DNA from: Topomyia yanbarensis
Lineage: Eukaryota; Arthropoda; Insecta; Diptera; Culicidae
Direction of reading: 5' to 3'
Length of the DNA: 64,000 bases
NCBI RefSeq assembly: GCF_030247195.1
Contig: NC_080672.1
Location: 349,678,413 to 349,742,412, forward strand
Shown here piece by piece: positions 59,201-64,000 of the stretch. Positions within the stretch are counted from its first letter, which is position 1. Each line of letters opens with the position of its first letter. A program made the position numbers and the translations under genes. The notes beneath the pieces are model-generated. The model saw only the letters and a list, made by a program, of their open reading frames with translations, had not been told where the DNA came from and searched no databases.

Positions 59201-62200
59201 ATCAGTACGGTATGTCTAACATGGTGAAATTATAGGGTGTAAACATTGGTCGTATTTAGTCTCTTTAGCACTTTTGATATTTTTTTCACATTTCGAACAA
59301 GCGATTTTAGGGGACATTTCGAAAACTAAACGGGAATACAGTTTAAGCACAATAGGGTCACTTACTGCATGTAATCGTCGCTCATTTTTGTTTAGGTCCG
59401 ACATAGTAGGTTGGAGCACGATATTTTTCTTCTGTGCCGTGAGAATATGTCGGAACCGACAGTAATACAGAGCTGCTGGTGCTGGTGGCTGAATTGAACT
59501 GATTTTGCTGATTGAACTGATTTCGCATATAACAATTGGGTTCTTACAGCAACGTTGATTACAGCATCCCCGTATATATGTAGACAACTGCTGTAGAGAG
59601 GTACGCTTACAAGATTTATCTTGGCGCTCCTCTAACATCGTGATTAAAACAATATGACAAGATCTGGAGAAATGGATTTCATAACAGCTTTCCCGGGTGT
59701 TGTTCGTCTTGTGAGAATGGTTCCGAACAAACCAATTCCTTCATTCGTAACCATTTTATGCAGATCAAACGGAAATTGGACGTTTACTCAGACAACACTT
59801 GTCATGAACCCAGGACAGATTCCAATGAGTAAATTCTGCAGAAAGCTAAGAAAAGTCCGCCTACTATAACCATAAATAGTACACCGTTATCTTATGCCAC
59901 ACCACCATTGCAATGGCTACAAAACCAATATATACGGATCTAGCAGGAACAAATATTCACTCAACAACAGCAATCGTGTTGCGTTTGGCCATTCAATAAG
60001 CGACGTACCATCGATTTCTGCTAGATCTGCGGGTTGAAAGACCTATTTCTTCTTATTTGACTATACAATTCAAAGCACACGGAATTAAGCCTACATGAAC
60101 CACGCTATGCAACTACCAAAGATAGATTTCTACGTGCAAGTACTATAAGGGGCCATTCATAAATTACGTAACGCTTTCAGGGCTAGGGGCTTCTACGTTA
60201 CGTAATATGTTTTCCCGAAGAATTTATTTTTCAATAAAATTGTTACGTAATGGGAATGGGGGGATGAAGAAATTTGTGACAATTTGTTACATGGGGAAAG
60301 GGGGAGTCGATTTTGGGCAATTTTTGGGAAACGTAATTTATGAATGGTCCCTAATAGGACGACACACAATAAAAAATCTTGCGTGGAATATGCTGCGAAG
60401 AATGCATCCTAATCGGTTGCCCACTTATCAACGATAAACCAATCCAAAACACAGTCATTCAATGCGGAGGCCAAATCTTTGGCTACTGTTAGGGTCATAA
60501 TGGTAACTACAAAGGCCACTCCCGGCACCTCCAAATCAACAGCCAGGAAGCTAATGCCATTATCCTCAGGGTACCTCGCTTTGCCCTAGTGTGAACTTTT
60601 TGGATTTGTTGTTTACCCAAGATGGCCTGCTATGCATATTGATGAGACGGAGTCGAAACACAAATATCTACCAAGATACCGATTTTAATAATAAGAGGAA
60701 TTCGGTGAGCTAATCACGTATCAACAACCCCCTAGTCTCTGCTGAAGAATTGATGTGTATTTTCTTCAACATGGCCGAGGTATTCATTAATTTGATGACA
60801 GAGAACAGAGGGTTGAGTCTTCGTGGTATTGGTCTCCGGTATTTAGGGGAAAGGCGAAAATCCCTGTCCAGCAGAAAGTGTTTCTAGAGGGGAAGAAGCT
60901 TGCACCCACGAAGGGCATTATTTTACATTCCTGACCACTGCATTTATCATAATGAGAACAGATGAACTGCCGTTATTCGCATAATTTACCATTGTTCTAT
61001 GGGATTCCCTATATACATGGGACAATTATGCGTAGAACGGCAGTGAATCACTCAAAACTAAACAGCTGCTTTTCGACAAAATCTGCAGCAGTCTAAAAAT
61101 GTTATTCCTGCAACATTTTTCGACAAATATTGGAGCTCACTGATGGCGGAGAAGTGCTGACTGATGTACAGAACTTCCCACTTTTACGGCGAACTTTTCA
61201 ATTTACTCGCTTGTTTTTTAATATGCCGTGTGCCACTCAGAACAATATCGCTAGCAATTTATCTGCTAGAGGTTTCTGAAACCGATTTGTTTATATTAGT
61301 TTATATTAGGTACGAGTGTACGACTCAATGCGTCGACTTGAGCGAGCTAACTGTTATAATTAAAAAGAACTCCTGAAAGAATCAGGATTCTCTGTCAACC
61401 ATTTTCCTGTACGATAATGATCGTCTGGAAAATCGGTCGAAATAGAATGCTAAGTTCCGGTATGGAATGTAATACCAATATTTCGCAGGTAGTGGTGGTG
61501 TATACTTAATGAAAATCAATCAGCATGTTCAGTCTACTGACAGAGTACATGCTACTGATTGATTACCAAGCCATTGTTATACAATTGATTGATTGCCACG
61601 AGGATTAGGCTTACATTCAAAATATGAACACCAATTTGTGAAGAAAATGTGCTATCGTTTAATTGACAAATCATATTTTCTTTCTCCCACAGCCCGAACT
61701 AGTGGAATTCTACTATCTGTGGAAGAAAACGCCGGGTGCGAACAACAACCGGCCGCACCGCCGTCGACGGGCCGGCTCGTTGCGAAGACGCAATACGCGT
61801 ACCAACAGTAATGCTAGCAGCAACAATACACCGCCAAATAGTAACAAGAAGGAATCAACGCCAGAACCGGCCGTGACAGAATCATCACGGCCGTCCCCCG
61901 TGTCCAAGGAGGAGAATAGCTCCGTCACCGAGGACGATATCAGCGAGTGCGACAGTGATTCGAGCGCCACCAAGGCAATCAAGGAAAGTGTAACAGCAGC
62001 AGTAGCAATAGTGGCGGCAGCAGTTGGAGCAACAACGGCTTCAGCAGCGGCAGCAGCAGCAGTGGGAGGAGGGGGTGAAGCGGGCGAGGATTCACCTTCG
62101 AGGATGAGAACTCGCCAGAAACCGACTGCGAAAGAGCAGCAACAGCAAGCGAACGCCAATAATAACGCTTCCAGTGGTAAACGTCCCAAGCGGGGCGGTA

Positions 62201-64000
62201 ACGAAACACCCGAAACGACACCGATTGATAGTCCGAAGACGCCTAGCAAAAAGGAAGAATCCTCAGGTAAAGGGCAGAAAGGAAAAAGCAGAACGGATAC
62301 ACCAAGCAAGGGCAAAAAGAGGGCCAATGAATTGGATCCAGATGGCAGTGATGAGAAAGATAGTCAAAAGCGCAAACGATCTGATGTAAGTTTATTGGTT
62401 GTATGTAATCCAAAATTACCGATACTGATAAGATTTTTTTTTCAACAGAGCCCTACAGAAAGTTTTACAACCGACAGTCGACCTGGATCAGTGCTGGATG
62501 AAGCCGAATCGAACAGTGAAGCGGCCACTGAGGTCAGCATCAACGTTAGTGCAGCGGCTGCTACACCAACAGCGCCATCCTCTAAGGAAGAGGAGAAGGA
62601 TCCACTTTCTCTTGGACCTGCAGCAGAACCGATGGCTACAGAATCTCCCGAGAGTAGCAATCCGGCATCATCTATTACCAAAACCGGTGATGAGAAAGAA
62701 GAAGACAGTACGGTTACAGCAGCTGCAGCTTCACTTACTGCGGCCTTGCCGACCGCAGCTGATGCTGCCAAACTTCCTGAAACAGAGGATATTACGCCAC
62801 CTTCAACGGCGACGCCAACACCGGTAGCAACACCTGCTCCGGCGACGATTCCGACGCCGGAAGAGACAATGGCCGCTATTCCGACAGCGGTAGCTGAAGA
62901 GCCACCGGAGAAGGCAGCCGAAATATCTCCCACCGCACCGGTGCTAGCTCCGGAATCGTGTGCAGCGGCTGCCACCGGATTGGTTCATCCGGGGCCTGGA
63001 CAAGCTCCTAATGAACAGGAGATGCTCTCTAAACTTGCCAATATGAAACAGGAAATTAACGCCCAAAGTGGTGCTTTAGCTACAGAATTTAACACAAAAG
63101 ATGTGTTTATTAAGAAAGAACCAGGTGAGGAGCTTCCCGAGAGTCAGCCACAACCTATCGAACAACCTCAAGATCTTAAACTGAAAATTGAAGTTAAATC
63201 GGAGGCAAAATTAATGAGAGAGACAGGGACACCTGGGCATGGAGATGCTCCTTCTGACGGTACCAAATATGATCCAGAGAATTTAGTGATGAAGCCAGCA
63301 TATGAGAGCCATATCAAGTATGGTCCACCAGATGATGGTATGAAGTATGGTGATATGAAATACCCGCCGCAGTCGTCTGACAATGCGATGAAATACGGAC
63401 AAGACGAACCGCTAGAGTATGACATGAAACGGTTTATGGAGCCTGGGAAATATCCTCCACAAGACAGTGCTCTTTCGATGAAAATTGCACCTCAATCGGG
63501 ACATCTAAACTCGGGCCCTGGTGGTCCTCCAGATGGTCAACTTCCGAAAGGATATCCACCAGATTTGATGGGGCTAAATATGAAATACCCACCAGCCGAA
63601 GAACGTCCCAAGTTCACTCACTCACCAGCATCGGATAGTGGCACACCATCGGGGTTGCCTCTGATGCCAAAAAGTCATTATCCGGATCAGTTGAGCATGT
63701 TGCGGCAACAATATGACCCCTCCGGAATGATGAAATTCGACCCAATGGGAAAATACCAAGGACCACCACCTCCGTTTGGTTTGTCAGGAAGTCAACAGCA
63801 TTCCCACCAGGGTCCTATGGCGCATGGCCAACAATCGACATCCCAACAACCACAGCAGCAACCCCAAGACTTGAAATATCTTCCGCCGGAGTCGATGTCA
63901 GGTATGAAAGGCAGCTTTTCAGCAGACAACCTTATGAAAAGTTCAACCTATTCGCCACTTGCTGATCAAAACCCATTGGATGTTTCAGCGTCATCCCGGC
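38198..64000 (+). CDS. Grunge (Atrophin) nuclear transcriptional corepressor, N-terminal 899 codons in five exons
   Basis: Insect Atrophin is a nuclear corepressor. In flies it works with repressors such as Even-skipped and Tailless, and in vertebrate RERE/Atrophin-2 the ELM2 and SANT domains recruit HDAC1/2 and G9a. Joining 38198-38248, 49817-50038, 50116-50295, 61693-62385 and 62449-64000 gives one open frame with all introns in phase 0. ELM2 spans about residues 8-95 ([10 protein letters not shown], then [11 protein letters not shown] and [20 protein letters not shown]). SANT spans about 115-165 ([15 protein letters not shown], then [14 protein letters not shown] and [10 protein letters not shown]). 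An arginine-rich likely NLS follows at 171-187, then a Ser/Thr/Pro/Ala-rich tail. No N-terminal BAH domain is seen, unlike vertebrate RERE. The C-terminal atrophin domain lies beyond the window. The ATG at 38198 is preceded by an in-frame TGA. Two introns exceed 11 kb. Confidence 0.96.
40865..40980. mobile_element. 116 bp piggyBac-type MITE, copy 1
   Basis: The left flank is TTAA (40861-40864) and the right flank TGAA, a mutated TTAA. The ends CCCTCTGTCACTCGCG and CGCGAGTGCCAGAGGG are inverted repeats. The interior, GAAGATTTCGCTAGAGTTTC through GTGTTGCATTAAATACAACG, is almost identical to the copy at 49482. Confidence 0.88.
41440..42060 (-). pseudogene. non-LTR retrotransposon RT fragment with internal deletion
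   Basis: On the minus strand, 42050-41890 reads like the pre-RT region of a Jockey/CR1 element ([15 protein letters not shown]). Then 41760-41456 reads [20 protein letters not shown], followed by [10 protein letters not shown] and [19 protein letters not shown]. The catalytic YADD is YADN here, and SGVPQGSxLGP is altered, so the enzyme is dead. The fingers region between the two parts is missing, with a partial duplication of 'agctatacggtgg' at 41826-41860. Confidence 0.75.
42300..42935 (+). pseudogene. Tc1-mariner superfamily transposase relic
   Basis: Bases 42690-42935 read NLKVWAATG, then after a frame change [15 protein letters not shown], and later [13 protein letters not shown]. This resembles the catalytic core of IS630-Tc1-mariner transposases (KVWAAIS, then PxxTKAIxTDIYI, then VWPDxAS(S/C)H with the second aspartate). 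Upstream, 42370-42590 has basic, helix-rich frames that may be the DNA-binding part. Stops and frame changes break it throughout and no TIRs were found. The family assignment is tentative. Confidence 0.45.
43192..43487 (+). mobile_element. 296 bp hAT-type non-autonomous element with internal 31-bp repeats
   Basis: Ends CAGCGGTTCTCAACC and GGTTGAGAATCGCTG are inverted repeats of the hAT type. The flanks carry a perfect 8-bp target duplication, CCTCAGAC (43184-43191 and 43488-43495). Inside, CGCGGACCCCTT plus 'gaaattayCCTGGG' is repeated about three times with a 31-bp period (43230-43322), with inverted CGCGGACCCC blocks near 43423 and 43461. Confidence 0.93.
44735..45265 (+). repeat. dispersed repeat family A, partial copy
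   Basis: 'Gtgcaataatgaatcgatctcgtccggaa', 'cctaggtctatgccttcagttcgactaataaaaaaatgacgctcatatcc', 'ttatgcatgcgaagttacatacatgctag' and 'cgttaacatacaagcgctggagccct' match the family core in order. Confidence 0.65.
45519..45778 (+). mobile_element. truncated MITE with GGGACCATCCATAAAT terminus
   Basis: AAGGGACCATCCATAAATGA plus 'cgtagca' is the same terminus as the complete MITE at 60149-60351, followed by typical G-runs (45556-45608, 45679-45690, 45754-45767). The matching right end is missing; the element is cut off by the TIR of the next element at 45779. Confidence 0.6.
45779..46154. mobile_element. 376 bp MITE with TIRs of about 45 bp
   Basis: The left end TCAAACTTCCTCAATGATGG plus 'attcctaatacaccc' is repeated inverted at the right as 'gggtgtattgagaat' plus CCAACATTGAAGAAGTTTGA. 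The interior is AT-rich and non-coding. The superfamily is unknown because no clear target duplication was seen. Confidence 0.75.
46255..46488. mobile_element. 234 bp palindromic hAT-type MITE
   Basis: The ends CAATGTTTTTGAACCGGGGG and its complement-like right end form a hairpin over nearly the whole element, with GGGGGTGAATTCACCCCC palindromes at both ends. TGCTAGAT flanks it on both sides (46247-46254 and 46489-46496), an 8-bp target duplication as made by hAT transposases. No coding capacity. Confidence 0.9.
46675..47078. mobile_element. 404 bp Tigger/pogo-like MITE
   Basis: The ends CGGTGAAGACCCGTTTTTAT and 'ctaaaatcaggttttcactg' are inverted repeats of about 20 bp, flanked by TA on both sides (46673-46674, 47079-47080). 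The terminal sequence and TA duplication fit pogo/Tigger-type elements. The subterminal GATAAAA motif recurs many times (46729, 46735, 47013, 47028). Non-coding. Confidence 0.75.
49482..49597. mobile_element. 116 bp piggyBac-type MITE, copy 2
   Basis: Flanked by intact TTAA on both sides (49478-49481 and 49598-49601). The ends CCCTCCGGCACACGCGCG and CGCGAGTGTCGGAGGG are inverted. It has the same length as the copy at 40865 and about the same interior. Confidence 0.93.
49817..50038 (+). CDS. Gug coding exon 2 (residues 18-91), ELM2 domain
   Basis: The acceptor is CACCAG at 49811-49816 and the donor GTAAGTG at 50039, 74 codons, phase 0. The product starts [20 protein letters not shown] and carries the ELM2 signature [19 protein letters not shown] and [17 protein letters not shown]2 is the histone deacetylase-binding part of the protein in RERE. 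Confidence 0.96.
50116..50295 (+). CDS. Gug coding exon 3 (residues 92-151), ELM2 end and SANT start
   Basis: The acceptor is GTCTAG at 50110-50115 and the donor GTAAGTG at 50296, 60 codons, phase 0. It encodes [17 protein letters not shown], then [20 protein letters not shown] and [15 protein letters not shown]. The first SANT tryptophan is W119. It is separated from exon 2 by only 77 bases. The next part of SANT is 11.4 kb away. Confidence 0.96.
50940..51088 (-). mobile_element. tRNA-derived SINE
   Basis: On the minus strand GGACGGGCATAGCGTAGTTA plus 'gtaaatc' contains an A-box-like TAGCGTAGTTAGT (complement at 51065-51077). The B box GGTTCGATTCC (complement at 51033-51043) lies 22 bases further on. 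A body with 'tctaacccgaaaagaggcctaatgttaaaacctctacaatc' and an A-rich tail follow (ending near 50940). It is a polymerase III-promoted retroposon, not a functional tRNA: the acceptor stem does not close and there is a long tail. Confidence 0.7.
51534..52294. mobile_element. 760 bp foldback element
   Basis: CACAGTGGTCGGAAACGCCA near 51535 is repeated inverted near 52275-52295. The arms of about 330 bp stay complementary through 'ggccaaaccatcgaatatattcaca', 'gtcttcgacaaagttttagaaatgctc', 'tataaggcgttttctatggcaaccccctt' and 'aagtttttttaatataactttttt'. The loop is about 90 bp. Non-coding. Confidence 0.8.
52496..53030 (-). repeat. dispersed repeat family B, copy in reverse orientation
   Basis: Read on the minus strand it starts with 'acaacactcccgacagccga' (near 53030), includes 'taagtaccacatcaacacttcc', 'gtggcccgcaatggtggc' and 'gagagtcatcagtctgcaatct', and ends 'ttaaaacgttggtactcaatcgggagtagcaaatcag'. 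It matches 11731-12210 in order. It could be a solo LTR plus leader of a retrotransposon; no pol remains adjoin it. Confidence 0.6.
53300..53390. repeat. degenerate MITE end related to 60149
   Basis: A C-run followed by 'catttatgtcacaattagtcat' and 'tataaatggtccttttt' resembles the complement of the G-rich interior and GGGACCAT-type terminus of the elements at 45519 and 60149. Short and uncertain. Confidence 0.35.
53725..54124 (+). repeat. dispersed repeat family C, copy 2
   Basis: The copy runs from CACTCAGACAAGACCATGCG (near 53744) to 'tagctgaccaccgcc' (54124). It is collinear, on the opposite strand, with 20171-20557. Its end abuts 'aatagccgtaaacgatgaagtctaat', a family B piece also seen at about 52564-52590, so it appears inserted into a repeat B copy. 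Confidence 0.65.
55192..58122 (-). pseudogene. LINE ORF2 (endonuclease and reverse transcriptase), multiply broken
   Basis: The protein would nick target DNA and reverse-transcribe its own RNA. The endonuclease part starts near 58120 with [19 protein letters not shown], then VLTETWLND (catalytic E) and [10 protein letters not shown]. It contains a 173-bp direct duplication (57451/57624). The region before RT is at 57191-56829. RT motifs follow: [15 protein letters not shown] near 56150-56185, [19 protein letters not shown] near 55955-56010, and YADYLKL near 55890-55915. The last is the catalytic YADD with its second D changed to Y. A frameshift lies in the C/G run near 55925-55930. The C-terminal part ([16 protein letters not shown]) follows from 55705. 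It is not functional. Confidence 0.85.
58330..58877 (-). repeat. 171 bp tandem repeat, three copies and a partial, at the LINE 5' end
   Basis: Matching positions of 'cataacttccaa' at 58854, 58683 and 58512 give an exact 171-bp period; a diverged fourth unit runs to about 58330. Because 171 is 57 codons, two minus-strand frames stay open through the whole array. One reads [16 protein letters not shown]...[14 protein letters not shown] per unit. Tandem 5' units are known to carry promoters in some LINEs, so the array may be an internal promoter, a repetitive ORF1-like peptide, or both. Confidence 0.85.
58901..60148. other. no gene recognised; one unassigned antisense frame
   Basis: The minus-strand frame 59638-59216 (140 codons, [14 protein letters not shown]...) includes [19 protein letters not shown], a cysteine pattern that could bind zinc, but no family is recognisable. 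It lies just upstream of the LINE's 5' end on the same strand. It could be an old ORF1 relic or chance. Confidence 0.2.
60149..60351. mobile_element. 203 bp MITE with GGGGCCATTCATAAATTACG ends
   Basis: The left end GGGGCCATTCATAAATTACG and the right end CGTAATTTATGAATGGTCCC are inverted repeats, flanked by TA on both sides (60146-60147 and 60352-60353). G-rich interior, non-coding. Related ends are at 45519 and, weakly, 22447 and 53300. Confidence 0.8.
60973..61046. repeat. 74 bp hairpin
   Basis: CTGCCGTTATTCGCATAATT is followed about 35 bases later by 'aattatgcgtagaacggcag', an imperfect inverted repeat. A similar 'gggattccctatatacatgg...gcgta' piece occurs near 53250-53280, so it is probably a small dispersed element. 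Confidence 0.5.
61693..62385 (+). CDS. Gug coding exon 4 (residues 152-382), SANT end and basic/Ala-rich region
   Basis: The acceptor is TTTCTCCCACAG (61681-61692) and the donor GTAAGT at 62386, 231 codons, phase 0. It starts [19 protein letters not shown], the end of SANT, followed by [17 protein letters not shown], a probable nuclear localisation signal. The acidic motif [20 protein letters not shown] is conserved with fly Atrophin. An alanine-rich stretch (about residues 257-281) and [10 protein letters not shown] and KRPKRGG basic clusters follow. Confidence 0.95.
62386..62448 (+). other. Gug intron 3, 63 bases
   Basis: A short insect-type intron, GTAAGT...TTTTTTTTCAACAG, phase 0. Its removal joins RKRSD to [15 protein letters not shown]. 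Confidence 0.9.
62449..64000 (+). CDS. Gug coding exon 5, partial (residues 383-899 and beyond)
   Basis: The acceptor is TTTCAACAG (62440-62448) after a 63-base intron with CTGAT as a possible branch site near 62424. The frame stays open for 517 codons to the window edge. The region is disordered: Ala/Pro/Thr-rich first (to about residue 560), then FIKKEPGEE and [10 protein letters not shown], then about 200 residues with repeated KYG/KYP motifs (for example [12 protein letters not shown]), and finally Gln/His-rich sequence. No stop codon is reached; the C-terminal atrophin domain must lie downstream. Confidence 0.95.

Larger units (their letters stand above)
50296..61692 (+). other. Gug intron 2, 11.4 kb, rich in inserted elements
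   Basis: The intron starts GTAAGTG and ends TTTCTCCCACAG. It splits the SANT domain between T151 and P152. Elements listed separately lie at 50940, 51534, 52496, 53300, 53725, 55100-58900, 60149 and 60973. Bases 50300-50935, 54165-55095 and 61050-61690 show nothing I recognise. No additional Gug exon is needed, because the SANT sequence is continuous across the junction. Confidence 0.85.

Noticed and set aside
62498..62827. 109-codon plus-strand frame inside Gug exon 5
   Set aside because: It is an out-of-phase reading of the Gug exon; the phase-0 frame continues the ELM2-SANT protein across consistent splice sites.
61713..62975. Antisense open frames of 204 and 177 codons opposite Gug exons 4 and 5
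   Set aside because: They are mirror frames of low-complexity coding sequence (poly-Ala/Ser/Pro codons read as Leu/Ala/Ser-rich runs), with no domain and no splice logic of their own.

Overview
The window is eukaryotic: AT-rich, mostly non-coding, with one spliced gene and many transposable-element remains. The gene is the insect Atrophin orthologue Grunge (Gug). The repeats include a DD37E IS630-Tc1-mariner element, a type I know from mosquitoes, and copies of an interspersed repeat that I know as abundant in culicine mosquitoes (the 'CCTAGTGG...TGTGCC' / 'AGAAAGGTTATGCAATC' family). Together these suggest a culicine, probably aedine, mosquito. I cannot name the genus from sequence alone.

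Layout. Bases 1-36,590 look intergenic, or like the far upstream region of Gug. I see no host gene there, only one unassigned exon-like 33-mer (2375-2407). Most recognisable sequence is mobile: a 2 kb foldback element (about 3.1-5.1 kb) with relatives at 6-7.7 and 35.7-36.1 kb; a 440 bp hairpin MITE; a DD37E element nested in an older LINE fragment (12.6-14.3 kb); a nearly intact mariner (15,419-16,704); and several copies of non-coding dispersed repeats that I call families A to E. The largest family A copy (31.7-35.7 kb) is split by a 1.7 kb TTAA-flanked, piggyBac-like non-autonomous element.

From about 36.6 kb to the end the window holds the 5' half of Gug on the plus strand. There is a GC-richer presumed promoter/5' leader (36.6-37.7 kb), a 5'UTR plus first coding exon (37,946-38,248), an 11.6 kb intron, ELM2 exon (49,817-50,038), SANT exon (50,116-50,295), an 11.4 kb intron, then two long exons (61,693-62,385 and 62,449 to beyond 64,000). 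These encode the end of SANT, an arginine-rich stretch and a long low-complexity region. All visible coding introns are phase 0. The spliced frame is open for 899 codons to the window edge.

Both giant introns are filled with inserted elements. Intron 1 has two 116 bp piggyBac-type MITEs, two hAT-type elements with perfect 8 bp target duplications, a Tigger/pogo-like MITE, a LINE fragment, a Tc1-mariner relic and a family A copy. Intron 2 has a tRNA-derived SINE, a 760 bp foldback, repeats B and C, a 3.8 kb antisense CR1/Jockey-type LINE, and a short MITE.

I found no CRISPR array, no functional tRNA or rRNA gene, and no convincing new multi-gene system. The most useful leads are the in-frame tandem splice donor in Gug exon 1, the clustered sumoylation motifs and KYP/KYG repeats in its tail, the coding-frame 171 bp tandem repeat at the 5' end of the LINE, and the unidentified family A element.
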